Positions 7,808 to 16,908 of a stretch of DNA of 64,000 nucleotides are shown one piece after another. This DNA comes from Nostoc sp. GT001 (lineage in GTDB: Bacteria; Cyanobacteriota; Cyanobacteriia; Cyanobacteriales; Nostocaceae): contig NZ_JAUDRJ010000003.1 of NCBI RefSeq assembly GCF_030382115.1, forward strand, positions 5,915,557 to 5,979,556, written 5' to 3'. The notes below the pieces were generated by a model, which did not search any database, was not told the DNA's origin, and saw nothing but the letters and a program-made list of their open reading frames with translations. Positions within the stretch are counted from its first letter, which is position 1. The number at the start of each line of letters is the position of its first letter. Made by a program: the position numbers and the translations under genes.

Positions 7808-8836
7808 ATGAAAAGGAAATTTACAATTTTAGCAGGCACAGCATCGGTAATTTTATCGTTGGTAAGCCAACCAGTTCTTGCAGCTTGGAGTGGGTATCAG
7901 GGTCTGGGAGGTACAGTCACCTCAAATCCTAGTTGTGCTTCATTAGGCACTTCCTTAGGCACAAGTCAAGTTATCTGTGCCGTCCGAGGAGGCGATAATG
8001 CACTTTATGTTAATCGGTTTAATGGCATTTCGTGGAGTGGGTATCAGGGTCTGGGAGGTACAGTCACCTCAGATCCTAGTTGTGCTTCCTTAGGCACAAG
8101 TCAAGTTATCTGTGCCGTCCGAGGAGGCGATAATGCACTTTATGTTAATCAGTTTAATGGCATTTCGTGGAGTGGGTATCAGGGTCTGGGAGGTACAGTC
8201 ACCTCAAATCCTAGTTGTACTTCCTTAGGCATCAGTCAGGTTATCTGTGCCGTCCGAGGAGGCGATAATGCACTTTATGTTAATCAGTTTAATGGCATTT
8301 CGTGGAGTGGGTATCAGGGTCTGGGAGGTACAGTCACCTCAAATCCTAGTTGTACTTTCTTAGGCATCAGTCAGGTTATCTGTGCCGTCCGAGGAGGCGA
8401 TAATGCACTTTATGTTAATCAGTTTAATGGCATTTCGTGGAGTGGGTATCAGGGTCTGGGAGGTACAGTCACCTCAGATCCTAGTTGTGCTTCCTTAGGC
8501 ACAAGTCAGGTTATCTGTGCCGTCCGAGGAGGCGATAATGCACTTTATGTTAATCAGTTTAATGGCATTTCGTGGAGTGGGTATCAGGGTCTGGGAGGTA
8601 CAGTCACCTCAAATCCTAGTTGTACTTCCTTAGGCATCAGTCAGGTTATCTGTGCCGTCCGAGGAGGCGATAATGCACTTTATGTTAATCAGTTTAATGG
8701 CATTTCGTGGAGTGGGTATCAGGGTCTGGGAGGTACAGTCACCTCAGATCCTAGTTGTGCTTCCTTAGGCACAAGTCAGGTTATCTGTGCCGTCCGAGGA
8801 GGCGATAATGCACTTTATGTTAATACTGGTCTATAG
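7808..8836 (+). CDS. Secreted seven-repeat protein, PLL-like beta-propeller lectin candidate
   Basis: A 342-residue protein with a Sec signal peptide (residues 1-25, cut predicted after PVLA) followed by seven tandem repeats of 45 residues. Each unit carries WSGYQGLGGTVTS, then PSC, then VICAVRGGDNALYVN. This pattern of an aromatic start, LGG, and a RGxDNALY strand matches the Photorhabdus PLL family of seven-bladed beta-propeller lectins, which bind fucose or other sugars. Seven repeats would close one propeller exactly. The first repeat has a 4-residue insertion (TSLG) and the last ends at NALYVNTGL. Each unit also has two cysteines 10-11 residues apart (14 in the first unit) that could form one disulfide per blade. 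The signal peptide suggests export. Family identification is by repeat pattern only, and the ligand is unknown. Confidence 0.75.
   Translation: MKRKFTILAGTASVILSLVSQPVLAAWSGYQGLGGTVTSNPSCASLGTSLGTSQVICAVRGGDNALYVNRFNGISWSGYQGLGGTVTSDPSCASLGTSQVICAVRGGDNALYVNQFNGISWSGYQGLGGTVTSNPSCTSLGISQVICAVRGGDNALYVNQFNGISWSGYQGLGGTVTSNPSCTFLGISQVICAVRGGDNALYVNQFNGISWSGYQGLGGTVTSDPSCASLGTSQVICAVRGGDNALYVNQFNGISWSGYQGLGGTVTSNPSCTSLGISQVICAVRGGDNALYVNQFNGISWSGYQGLGGTVTSDPSCASLGTSQVICAVRGGDNALYVNTGL
7886..8836 (+). repeat. Seven near-identical 135-bp coding tandem repeats
   Basis: Units begin at 7886, 8033, 8168, 8303, 8438, 8573 and 8708. The period is exactly 135 bp except for the first unit (147 bp). Differences are mostly single bases that alternate between two variants (AAATCCTAGTTGTACTTCC versus GATCCTAGTTGTGCTTCC). 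The near-identity at synonymous positions points to recent amplification or ongoing gene conversion rather than old divergence. Confidence 0.95.
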
Positions 8837-8869
8837 TTACAGCGGTTTTTCTCTTGGGTGAAACGTCGG

Positions 8870-8970
8870 CTAAGTACAGGATTTCACAAGTTCGTAGGGT
8901 TATCGAGTATTGCAAAGCCTTACTAGTAGGTCACTTAATCCGTCACGGATTTATGAAATGCTGTACTTAG
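8870..8970. repeat. MITE-like element with 17-bp inverted ends
   Basis: Inverted repeats 8870-8886 and 8954-8970 match at 16 of 17 positions (one mismatch, GGAT versus GCAT) around an interior of 67 bp with no coding content. Size and structure fit a miniature inverted-repeat element or a large hairpin. It lies just downstream of the repeat protein and could serve as its transcription end. No transposase is present. Confidence 0.5.
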
Positions 8971-9079
8971 TTTAGGGCATCGGTTAACGGACGCTTTGAT
9001 AAATTGCTCTCTCTCCAGTTATCCCCTTCCCCTTCTTTAGTAATTTGAGATTGTTTGAGTATTAGGCAGGTAAAACTTA

Positions 9080-9403
9080 TTAAGACCTTTTTTCACTACC
9101 AGCTAATTCCTTAGGTTCGTAGTGACGGCAACCGTTACATGGGCCTTCAGGATTGATCGCACAGCGGATATAGCCAGATCGAGCATTAAACTTGCAGCTG
9201 ATATCGCCAATTAAATAACCCACTCCTTCTAAATAATAGCGATCGCCTTCCACAGGTCTGACGTTGTGCCGTCCCTGTATCACTGAAAAATTCATGGCTG
9301 CTTGCCTCATCCGCAAGCGCGATCGCTGGGTTCTACGGATCATCCACAGGGAAAACAAGGACGGTAAAAAACCAACGGCAATCACTAAAAGTGTCTTTAA
9401 CAC
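9080..9403 (-). CDS. DUF6464 family membrane-anchored protein
   Basis: A cyanobacteria-specific small protein. It begins with one hydrophobic segment (VLKTLLVIAVGFLPSLFSLWMI), continues through a basic stretch (RRTQRSRLRMRQA), and ends in a cysteine-rich region, ISCKFNARSGYIRCAINPEGPCNGCRHYEP, with four cysteines that could bind a metal or form disulfides. I place the start at the GTG at 9403, which has an AGAGG about 9 bp upstream. The frame is open to an ATG at 9505, but those extra 34 residues look non-conserved and polar. The function is unknown. I recognise the family by the N-terminal helix and the cysteine pattern. Confidence 0.7.
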   Translation of the reverse strand: MLKTLLVIAVGFLPSLFSLWMIRRTQRSRLRMRQAAMNFSVIQGRHNVRPVEGDRYYLEGVGYLIGDISCKFNARSGYIRCAINPEGPCNGCRHYEPKELAGSEKRS

Positions 9404-9631
9404 CTTCTTTTTACCTCTTCTGTGCGCTGATTGATTGTCCCTGATGTTACACTCTGGTTTTACGGAAGTGCAAATATTAGGGCGGCTTTGTCTCTTTGTC
9501 ACCAACTATGGTTGCAAAGAAATAATGGCAGTGTGGTATCTAACAATTTTGAAGAATAAGTTCCTTCTGCCACTTCAATCAGCATAACTGTTACAACCTT
9601 AAGGGTGAGATGCCGTTGAATGTTGATAATT

Positions 9632-10138
9632 TTAAGATTTGTTGACTAACACCTTTTTGAACAAGCATTTTGTGTCACCCTCAGCCCCATTCTTGTTTTT
9701 TGTCTGTGGCTGCGATGCTAATCTTTTTTTGGTTTGCTGACGAAGTTGCTGTGCTAACTGTGTGGCTTCCCTTTCGGCTCGGAATAAATCAACTCTTCGC
9801 GTCGTCAAAATAAATGAGTTATCAGGCTTTCGTTTCACCCAAGGAACGCTAACTGTAAAATACTGACAAATATTTTTGCATGGCTCCTGATTGAGAACTG
9901 GGTAGCTTTTTTGAGTATTCAGAGTGTTAGCGATCGCTTTCAACTCGAATATCGCTGCTTCTAACTCTCCTGCCATCCGATTAATACGTTCAACTTGTGC
10001 AATCAAACGCTCTCCTTCGCTGATGATTTTTTCCTTTTGGGGTCGGAGTGGCACTATCGCAGTCGTTACAGATTTAGGCTGCAACAACGAAACTTTACGC
10101 AAAACGGCCTTTTTGTCAATGTTTTGGATTTTTTGCAT
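9632..10138 (-). CDS. Hypothetical protein with coiled-coil segment
   Basis: 168 residues with no family I recognise. The middle (about 36-75) is a heptad-like helix, GERLIAQVERINRMAGELEAAIFELKAIAN, likely a coiled coil. It is followed by a mixed region containing ICQYFTVSVPWVKRKP and a second charged helix, FRAEREATQLAQQLRQQTKKR. The C-terminus is lysine-rich and polar. There is no signal peptide or membrane segment, so it is presumably cytoplasmic. It stands alone, on the same strand as the DUF6464 gene but 126 bp or more away. Codon use and the presence of a HIP1 site resemble the neighbours, so it is probably a real lineage-specific gene. Confidence 0.6.
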   Translation of the reverse strand: MQKIQNIDKKAVLRKVSLLQPKSVTTAIVPLRPQKEKIISEGERLIAQVERINRMAGELEAAIFELKAIANTLNTQKSYPVLNQEPCKNICQYFTVSVPWVKRKPDNSFILTTRRVDLFRAEREATQLAQQLRQQTKKRLASQPQTKNKNGAEGDTKCLFKKVLVNKS

Positions 10139-10238
10139 ACTACCTCAAACAAGGCTAGCTGACTTGTAAGGCATTTTAGCAGCAAATAGTACTTTTGTAC
10201 TAAAAATAATTTACCTTGAACGTCAGCGAATTTCAAAG

Positions 10239-10264
10239 TCCCTCTCCCAAGCTTGGGAGAGGGA
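10239..10264. repeat. 26-bp perfect palindrome
   Basis: TCCCTCTCCCAAG followed by its exact reverse complement. Motifs of the type CCCTCTCCC/GGGAGAGGG followed by ATTTAGGGTGAGGG are, as I recall, dispersed between genes in many cyanobacteria. It lies between the divergent hypothetical gene (9632-10138) and the GNAT gene and could form a hairpin. No thymine run follows on either side, so a classical terminator is unlikely. Confidence 0.8.
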
Positions 10265-10410
10265 TTTAGGGTGAGGGCTTTAGATTCATGCCAGAAGTCT
10301 ATTCTGATGAAGCGAGAATAGCGCCGTCAAATATGCTCCACTGTGGAAACATTCAGACTCATCAACACTGATAATATTCTTAATTAGAGTTAGCGATCGT
10401 TAATTACTTT

Positions 10411-10881
10411 ATGAGAGTAAGAATATACGAAATGCCTGATACCCAACAAATTATGAAATTGTTCTACGACACTATTCATGAGGTGAATATTCATAATTAT
10501 ACAGAAGAACAAGTAGCTGCTTGGGCACCAGCAAACATGGATATTGAAGTTTGGATTAAAAGTTTAGGAAGTAAGTTTACTTATGTAGCAGAAGAACAAG
10601 ACAAAATTATTGGTTTTGGAGAATTAAAGGCTAATGGTCATATTGACCGTTTCTATTGCCATAAAGATTTTCAAAGGAAAGGTGTTGGTAAGAAAATATT
10701 AGAACAGATTGAATTAAAAGCACATTCTTTAGGAGTGGAAAAGTTATTTACCGAAGCCAGTATTACAGCTAAACCTTTTTTTGAGAGTCAGGGATTTATT
10801 GTTATCAAAAAGCAAGAGGTAGAGCGTAGAGGGCAAAAGCTGATAAATTTTGTCATGGAAAAACACTTCAACAATTACTAA
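10411..10881 (+). CDS. GNAT family N-acetyltransferase
   Basis: A 156-residue single-domain GCN5-related acetyltransferase, which transfers acetyl from acetyl-CoA to an amino group of an unknown substrate. The acetyl-CoA pyrophosphate-binding loop is clear in HKDFQRKGVGKKILEQIE (about 88-105, Q/RxxGxG/A motif). It is preceded by the beta-strand IIGFGELKANGHIDRFYC and followed by the typical LFTEASITAKPFFESQGFIVI motif B region. It resembles the YafP/ElaA-like small acetyltransferases. It starts at ATG 10411 with no strong Shine-Dalgarno. It is a single gene, AT-richer than its surroundings by eye, and the substrate cannot be inferred. Confidence 0.85.
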   Translation: MRVRIYEMPDTQQIMKLFYDTIHEVNIHNYTEEQVAAWAPANMDIEVWIKSLGSKFTYVAEEQDKIIGFGELKANGHIDRFYCHKDFQRKGVGKKILEQIELKAHSLGVEKLFTEASITAKPFFESQGFIVIKKQEVERRGQKLINFVMEKHFNNY

Positions 10882-10921
10882 ATTCATCAGATTCAAGCAA
10901 TTTCAAAAAAGTTGTTTTAGC

Positions 10922-11047
10922 TTATGCTTTGTAAGCTAGAGCCAGCATCACAGAAGTGGAAATTTCCATACCATTTTCTGTGACATACTTTGAGGATACT
11001 TCGATAATTGCTTTTTCAATATTGCCCTGTTGCTCATCGTTTTGCAT
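10922..11047 (-). CDS. Small ORF downstream of cupB (41 aa)
   Basis: This short frame begins at ATG 11047, 12 bp after the cupB stop and on the same strand, and encodes 41 residues with the pattern of one or two amphipathic helices (NIEKAIIEVSSKYVTENGME, then STSVMLALAYKA). It has no strong ribosome binding site, but its position makes translational coupling to cupB possible. It could be a genuine small protein of the CO2-uptake operon, a remnant, or chance. I do not recognise a family. Confidence 0.4.
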   Translation of the reverse strand: MQNDEQQGNIEKAIIEVSSKYVTENGMEISTSVMLALAYKA

Positions 11048-11059
11048 TGCCAATATTTG

Positions 11060-12190
11060 TCATTTATTCACATCCAGCAACCGCGAAGTTTGTAACCGAC
11101 TCATCCACTTCTCTAAATAAACTCGATTGCCTTTTTGCTCATTTGGATCTTTAGTATCTAAAGGATGAGGCATCAGTCCCAAAATCGTTGCTGTCGTCAC
11201 GCAAAACATCGATTTTTGGAAACTCATACAAATTTGAACTCGCAAATCATCTTCGCCCCGAAGACTGCGACGATAAATTTCGTGCAAATACTCTGGAAGA
11301 TAATGACGCATATCTTGCATCAACAAGGTAGGAGGAATACCAGCGCCGCCGATGGGTAAAGGATCGGCATACAATGCGCCATATTGAAATCGACTTTGAT
11401 CTGGGGAGATTTGATAAGCTTGGGCGTTGTATGAAACAGTGCCGTGGAAAGGAGTTCCCCGGAAGAATACTGCTTCTACATAAGGTATTGCTGTATCTGC
11501 TAAGAAGGTCAAACCAACACTTTTGGGAATGATTTCATAGACCTTACCTCGAATTTTGACAGCATAGGTAATTGGGTTTGATGCATTTGCTACTAACCCT
11601 GATTTAATGTGGTCTACAACTTGGGGAATCGATTTGATTTCGCCTCGGTCGTAGCGGTCTGATAAGTCGAGAAACATATCAGCCATGACTCGCCAGAATT
11701 GACCTAAACCAGTGTAGTAAGCAGAGACGCGCAACTGTTCTGTTAAGAAATCTGGAAACAGTTGGTTAATACCCAGAATCAAGGGATTATTTTTAAATTT
11801 TGCGGCAATAACGGCTTGCGCTCTTTCTTGAAATTCTGATGTATCTAAATACGTATCTAATCCGCCGCCACCATGCCACATCATGCCTTTCATGCAATAT
11901 TCGGCATATTCAAAATTAATTCGGTCATGCCACCAGTGACGGAGTAACTTCTGAAAAGAAACCTCTCCATTAAAGTATTTAAAAAATGGGAAAAATACTA
12001 AAAACTGATGTTCGGCAATATAGTTAAGATTTTTTGAGTAAGCATCTAAAACTACCCCATAGCTTTTAAGAATACCAACAACTTCCAGGACATTCTCTGG
12101 ACTATCGGGGACTAATGCATCTCCTTTTTGTAGGCGTTCAATATACTCAGCTAAGGGATTGTGAGTAGCTTTCTTTTTAATAGTTACCAT
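11060..12190 (-). CDS. cupB: CO2 hydration protein CupB (ChpX type)
   Basis: CupB/ChpX is the subunit that docks on the NdhD4/NdhF4 arm of the NDH-1MS' complex on thylakoids and hydrates CO2 to bicarbonate vectorially. The 376-residue protein shows the conserved CO2-hydration-protein blocks: [48 protein letters not shown] (histidines that probably include zinc ligands) and [16 protein letters not shown] choose the ATG at 12190 because GGAG lies 8 bp upstream; the ATG at 12196 is too close to it. The frame extends to 12274 only because heptanucleotide repeats encode a spurious MPNAQCP repeat. It follows ndhD4 by about 150 bp. The neighbouring ndhD4/ndhF4 genes argue for CupB rather than CupA. 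Confidence 0.9.
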   Translation of the reverse strand: MVTIKKKATHNPLAEYIERLQKGDALVPDSPENVLEVVGILKSYGVVLDAYSKNLNYIAEHQFLVFFPFFKYFNGEVSFQKLLRHWWHDRINFEYAEYCMKGMMWHGGGGLDTYLDTSEFQERAQAVIAAKFKNNPLILGINQLFPDFLTEQLRVSAYYTGLGQFWRVMADMFLDLSDRYDRGEIKSIPQVVDHIKSGLVANASNPITYAVKIRGKVYEIIPKSVGLTFLADTAIPYVEAVFFRGTPFHGTVSYNAQAYQISPDQSRFQYGALYADPLPIGGAGIPPTLLMQDMRHYLPEYLHEIYRRSLRGEDDLRVQICMSFQKSMFCVTTATILGLMPHPLDTKDPNEQKGNRVYLEKWMSRLQTSRLLDVNK

Positions 12191-12226
12191 TGCCATCTCT
12201 CCAAAAAGTTTAGGGATTGGGGTATT

Positions 12227-12282
12227 GGGCATTGGGCATTGGGCATTGGGCATTGGGCATTGGGCATTGGGCATTGGGCATT
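12227..12282. repeat. Heptanucleotide tandem repeat, eight GGGCATT units
   Basis: Eight perfect copies of a 7-bp unit lie between ndhD4 and cupB, followed by CCCCATT-type degenerate repeats (about 12296-12352). This is a short tandemly repeated repetitive sequence typical of Nostocales. Because 7 is not a multiple of 3, unit number changes shift any frame that crosses it. It lies immediately upstream of the cupB ribosome binding site. Confidence 0.95.
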
Positions 12283-12338
12283 AGGAAAACTTTTCCCCAT
12301 TCCCCATTCCCCATTTTCCATTCCCCATTCCCTACTCC

Positions 12339-13844
12339 CTACTTCCCATTCTCCATTGCTTTATCTAAGGACACTGCTACTACTACGTTTTGGGTATTTA
12401 TCATTGCTGTAATTGTTGGTTCAGTCCAACGCACTAACCAACTAGGTTGAATGCCAAAAATCACAATCAGTACAGCTAAAATTACACCTGGGATGCGATC
12501 GCTCCAATACACACGTGGTAAGTTAGTAACTTGTGCAGACAGGCGTCCAAAAAAGGCGCGGTTGACGAGAATTAAGAAGTAAACTGCTGTCAAACCAGTA
12601 CCAAGCATACATAACAGGGTTTGCACTGGAAAAACTGGAAAACTTCCCCGATAAACTACGAATTCGGAAATAAACCCTAGCATTCCCGGTATACCAGCGC
12701 TGGCCATGACTCCGACAATCATCAAGCTACCAATTACTGGCATACCCCGTTCTGGGTTCAGTAATCCTTGAATGATTGCTAAATCACGGCTTCCGGCTTT
12801 TTTATACACAACTCCTACCAGCAAAAACAGCATGGCGGAAATCAAGCCGTGGCTAATCATTTGCATCACAGCACCCAATACACTTAAAGGTGTAGCCGCC
12901 GCCGCCGCTAAAAGCACGTAACCCATGTGTCCAATGGAGCTGTATGCTACCATTTTTTTCATATCGGTTTGGGCGATCGCACAAGAGGAACCATACAGTA
13001 CACTCACTACTGCCCAAGTCGCCAACCAAGGAGCCACATAAGCCCAAGCTTCTGGTAACAAGTTCATGCCAAAGCGCAGTAAGCCGTAAGTTCCCAACTT
13101 CAACAGCACCCCAGCCAATAGCACGGAAATCGGTGTAGAAGCTTCAACGTGAGCATCTGGCAACCAAGTATGGAACGGAACCAAGGGAATTTTAATTCCA
13201 AAACCGATCAAAATTCCCGCTAGCAATAAAAGCTGTGTTCCTAGAGGTAAAGTTGTCGCGTTCAAGGTTGCTAGTGCAAAGTTAGAGGAACCACTCAGCC
13301 AAACCATACCGAGGAAACTTGCTAAAAGCAGGATTCCCGAAACGGCTGTATAAATAAGAAATTTAGTCGCAGCATAACCGCGTTTGGCGCCACCCCAAAT
13401 GGCTATCAACAAATACAGCGGAATCAGTTCCAATTCGTAAAACAGGAAAAATAACAGTAAATCCTGTGCTAGAAAGGCTCCTGTCACCCCAGCGCTTAAT
13501 AATAGTACCAAAGAGTAATAAAATTTAGGGCGCTGTAGCGATTCATCGCTGCTGTAGATGGCAATGGCAGTTAACAATCCATTTAAAACCAGCAATGGCA
13601 AAGATAAACCATCTATCCCAAGGTTATAGTTCAGCCCTAAAGCATCTACCCAAGGGAGAGACTCAGCAAACTGTTGAGTTATTTCCCCTGGATGAAACTG
13701 ACTTACTAATACGATTGTCCACAAGAAAGCGATAATGGCAAAAACCAAAGCCACTACACGGGCAAATTTACCACTGATGCCAGAGGGGGAGAAACCAATT
13801 AAAGCTGCGCCGATTAACGGCACTAGAATTAAAACACTAAGCAT
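12339..13844 (-). CDS. ndhD4: NDH-1 CO2-uptake subunit NdhD4
   Basis: A 501-residue antiporter-like proton-pumping subunit of the NDH-1 complex with about 14 hydrophobic helices. Family hallmarks are the conserved glutamate helix [18 protein letters not shown], the lysine helix [28 protein letters not shown], and [20 protein letters not shown]. The D3/D4 isoforms form the CO2-uptake NDH-1MS complexes together with F3/F4 and CupA/CupB. Here the order ndhF4-ndhD4-cupB, divergent from the ccm operon, is the arrangement known for the constitutive NDH-1MS' locus in Nostoc-type genomes, so I assign D4. It starts at ATG 13844, about 150 bp after ndhF4 across a repeat-rich spacer. The frame is complete. 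Confidence 0.92.
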   Translation of the reverse strand: MLSVLILVPLIGAALIGFSPSGISGKFARVVALVFAIIAFLWTIVLVSQFHPGEITQQFAESLPWVDALGLNYNLGIDGLSLPLLVLNGLLTAIAIYSSDESLQRPKFYYSLVLLLSAGVTGAFLAQDLLLFFLFYELELIPLYLLIAIWGGAKRGYAATKFLIYTAVSGILLLASFLGMVWLSGSSNFALATLNATTLPLGTQLLLLAGILIGFGIKIPLVPFHTWLPDAHVEASTPISVLLAGVLLKLGTYGLLRFGMNLLPEAWAYVAPWLATWAVVSVLYGSSCAIAQTDMKKMVAYSSIGHMGYVLLAAAAATPLSVLGAVMQMISHGLISAMLFLLVGVVYKKAGSRDLAIIQGLLNPERGMPVIGSLMIVGVMASAGIPGMLGFISEFVVYRGSFPVFPVQTLLCMLGTGLTAVYFLILVNRAFFGRLSAQVTNLPRVYWSDRIPGVILAVLIVIFGIQPSWLVRWTEPTITAMINTQNVVVAVSLDKAMENGK

Positions 13845-13857
13845 AGACTTTAGGTAA

Positions 13858-13982
13858 GGGGAGCGGGGGAAGCAGGGGAGTATGGGAGCAGCACTTCGGC
13901 TACGCTCAGTGAACGAGGAGCAGGGGAGCAGGGGAGCAGGGGGAGAATAATAACTCCTAACTTCTAACTTCTAACTTTTCAC
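13858..13982. repeat. Degenerate short-repeat spacer between ndhF4 and ndhD4
   Basis: The spacer is built from GGGGAGCA-type units, a palindromic insert CACTTCGGCTACGCTCAGTG-like (about 13893-13912), more GGGGAGCA units, and TAACTTC/TAACTCC heptamers. Such mosaics are common between Nostoc genes. I see no coding content. Confidence 0.75.
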
Positions 13983-13993
13983 TCCTAACTCGC

Positions 13994-15851
13994 TTAAAAA
14001 GGCAATTTATCTAGTAAACCTAATGACCAACTGATGAAAAAACCCAAGACGCTGACAACTGCTAGGATGGTCAACATATAGCCCTGAGATTGCCCAGAAA
14101 TGCTGTACTTTAAGGTTTGTCCGCCGAAAATGGTCGCAAACCCAACCAAGTTTACGAAACCGTCAACCAAGTAGCGATCGCTCCAAGCAGAGATTTTAGA
14201 TAGCAGTGCTACTACACTTACCACGGTTACAAGATAAACTCGGTCAATATAAAAATCATAACCTAACAGGTCTTGCAGAAATCTCCACGCCAAGATTCTG
14301 GATCTTGACCAAGCTTTGTGCAGATAAACTGTACACCCTACACCTACCCCCACTACGGTAGACCCAAACAAGGCTAACACCACATACCAATTAATACTTT
14401 CCCAATCTGGTAGTAAGTACCATTGCTGTAACATCAGAGGTAGAAGCAGAGTCAGCACTGTCAGAAACACCATTGGGAAGGCCATCTGCCAACCAACTTC
14501 TGGGGTGCGACGGGTCTTTTGTTGCGGTTTCCCCCAGAAGACTAATCTAAATACTCTTGTCAAATTTAATGCTGTCAAACCATTGACTAATATTAAAACT
14601 CCAATTACCCAAGGGCTAATACTCACGAAACCGTCAGCCCACGCTAGCATTGCCCAGAAACTTCCCAAGGGTAGCAGTGTTACCATCCCGGCTGAACCAA
14701 CTACAAAGGCTGTGGTGGTGGCTGGCATCCGCGACCATAAACCGCCCATTTCTGTTAAGTCTTGGCTTTGGGTAGTCAAGATGACTGAACCTGAACTCAT
14801 AAATAATAATGCTTTAGCGATCGCATGAGCTAACAGCAACATCAAGGCTACACCCCCTTGCTGTAACCCCACCGCCAAAAACACTAACCCCATGTATGCA
14901 CTGGTGGAATGAGACAGCGATCGCTTAATGTCAATTTGAGCTATAGATACTAATGTGGCCCCAATCGCAGTCACCGTACCCATGACTACCAAAGCATTCA
15001 AGGCAATTGGCGACAGCGCTAATAATGGCTGAAATCTATACAGTAAATAAGCACCACCAGCTACCACCAGAGAGTTCCGCATTACCGAGGCGGGGTTAGG
15101 CTCCTTCCATTGCCTCGTCTAACCACAGGTGTAGTGGAAATTGGGCACATTTACCAGCAGGCCCAGCAATTAGTGCCAAACCTAGCAGCGTCGATGTCAT
15201 TGGACTTAAATTAGCTGTTTGCGCCCACTCATATAAATCCGAAAAGTTCAAACTTCCGGCTAAGGTAGAAAGTGTCACTACAGCCATCAGTAGCAACAAG
15301 TCTCCTACCCGCTTAGTCCAAAACGCATCCCGTGCCGCTGTCACTACTAATGGTTGAGCGTACCAGAAACCTACCAGCAAGTAAGTCGAAAGCGTCAAGA
15401 CTTCCAAAAGGGCATAGCTGACAAACAAAGAATCACTGATTGCTAGACCACATAGCGCTGCTTCAAAAAATCCCAGTAGCCCAAAAAAACGCGCCAACGA
15501 CCAGTCCTTTTCCATATAACCCAGAGCGTAAACTTGTGCCAGTAAGCTTAACCCCGTAATTAAAACTGTTGCCCCAATGCTGACTGGCGATAGTTCTAAG
15601 GCAAAAGATAAGTCTAAATCTGCTGCTTTGAACCAATTGATTAGTAAGTTTTCTGGTTCTCTATCCCAGATATTTTTAAATACAAACAGGCTATGGATAA
15701 AAGCTAAAACGGTCGTCAACAAGTTGAAGTATGCCGCAGGTCTTGGCCCTGTTCGCTGAATTATTCCTATTCCCCACGGCAAGGTCAAAATTGCGCCCAA
15801 TAAGCTATACAAAGGCACAAACCAACTTGTTGAAAATAGAAATTGCTCCAT
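13994..15851 (-). pseudogene. ndhF4: NDH-1 CO2-uptake subunit NdhF4, interrupted by a frameshift
   Basis: The N-terminal 251 residues (15851-15096) run through the conserved AGPAGKCAQFPLHLWLDEAMEG and then hit TAA. The remaining 362 or so residues (to 13994) continue in another frame as PNPASVMRNSLVVAGGAYLL. Reading GGA, skipping one G, then CCT AAC CCC GCC restores the usual DEAMEGPNPASV sequence, so one extra base lies at about 15098-15100. Apart from this, the protein is full length (about 615 residues), with the helices expected of an NdhF-type antiporter subunit, and nothing else is decayed. It would form the distal arm of NDH-1MS' with NdhD4 and CupB. The lesion may be a true recent mutation or a sequencing/assembly error; no recoding signal is evident. 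Confidence 0.85.
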
Positions 15852-16507
15852 TTAAATTCCCTTAATTACTCAGCCTTGATTTAAAAAAAATTCCAACCAA
15901 TTATTTATTTAATAAAATCAACTTACCAAAATATCGATGTTTCTTTACTATTTTTTTAACTAAACTTCCAGAAGTACTTTTACTTAATGCTACCCTATTA
16001 AATATAAGTAAAATATAACTTTACATAAGCAAAAGCATTTACTTGCCTTAACATCACCGACCTTTTTACATTTGTATTTCTACTTTAAGCAGAGTACTTT
16101 ATACGATATATTTGAAAAAATTATATATGTTTCACTTAGTCCTTGTACACCTAGAAATATTTGAGGAAAGATAGATACAGCAAAACATACAGCCGCCGCT
16201 TACCCCTCATCAGATGGGATTAGCCTTGGTTATGAATGTCGTTTTGTAAATGTAATAAAGAAATTATAAAGCATAAGTGCCAGCTCAAGGAATCTGTAAA
16301 CTTTAATTGCTCAGATGCCTAGATAACTTTTTGTTAAGTTTTTTAAAACTTTCTTATCATAAACTATTATAGTAATTTATATTGCCAGGAACGCCAAGCT
16401 TTCCTATGCTTAATTTGGAAGTGTTTTCTTAGCTATAAGATCAGGCTCTCCCCGTCAAAAAATTCAAACGACAGTACAGATTGCATTAATTTTGTAGGAG
16501 TTCTGCG
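15852..16507. promoter_or_regulatory. Divergent control region between ndhF4 and ccmK2, 656 bp
   Basis: This AT-rich region separates two divergent carbon-concentrating operons and must carry both promoters. I see no open frame of note, no RNA gene, and no unambiguous LysR box. Several T-N11-A sequences exist but are expected by chance at this composition. A ribosome binding site, TAGGAG (16495-16500), lies 7 bp before the ccmK2 ATG. The length suggests long untranslated leaders or several regulator sites. Confidence 0.5.
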
Positions 16508-16816
16508 ATGCCAATTGCAGTTGGAATGATTGAAACGAAGGGCTTTCCAGCAGTGGTGGAAGCTGCTGATGCGATGGTGAAAGCCGCCCGTGTCACCTTA
16601 GTAGGGTATGAAAAAATTGGTAGCGCTCGCGTCACCGTGATAGTTCGGGGAGATGTATCGGAAGTGCAAGCTTCTGTAGCCGCTGGGGTTGAAGCGGCCA
16701 AAAGAGTCTTTGGTGGTGAAGTATTATCCACTCACATCATTGCTCGTCCTCACGAAAACCTGGAATACGTCTTGCCGATACGTTACACAGAAGCGGTGGA
16801 ACAATTCCGTACTTAA
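16508..16816 (+). CDS. ccmK2: Carboxysome shell hexamer protein CcmK2
   Basis: A 102-residue single BMC-domain protein that assembles into cyclic hexamers tiling the facets of the beta-carboxysome. The pore loop KIGS is present in [15 protein letters not shown] (about 36-50), and the shell contact motif [13 protein letters not shown] is intact (about 79-91). It ends soon after the domain (EQFRT), as in CcmK2, whereas the next gene has the longer CcmK1-type tail. It is the first gene of ccmK2-K1-L-M-N-O. A good Shine-Dalgarno (TAGGAG) precedes the ATG. Confidence 0.95.
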   Translation: MPIAVGMIETKGFPAVVEAADAMVKAARVTLVGYEKIGSARVTVIVRGDVSEVQASVAAGVEAAKRVFGGEVLSTHIIARPHENLEYVLPIRYTEAVEQFRT

Positions 16817-16908
16817 AAGCTGTTTAAACAAAGTAATTAACGCTCTTTGCCTGAAAAGAGCATCACTTTTGTCCAAGGCTAAAAACTTTGAAATAGGGAT
16901 TAAAACTA

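Noticed and set aside
7886..8836. CRISPR-like regular repeats
   Set aside because: The 135-bp units are contiguous, in frame and encode a signal-peptide protein; there are no spacers and no cas genes.
10915..11059. Hidden tRNA or small RNA gene near 10.9-11.06 kb
   Set aside because: No cloverleaf with conserved T-loop (GGTTCGANTCC) is visible; the only structure is the short coding frame.
12161..12450. Plus-strand ORFs encoding GHWALGI-type repeats
   Set aside because: They are translations of the heptanucleotide repeat and the antisense of cupB and ndhD4.
15090..15105. Programmed frameshifting in ndhF4
   Set aside because: No slippery heptamer, pseudoknot or rare-codon arrest is visible at GGAGCCTAA, and NdhF genes are not known to use recoding.
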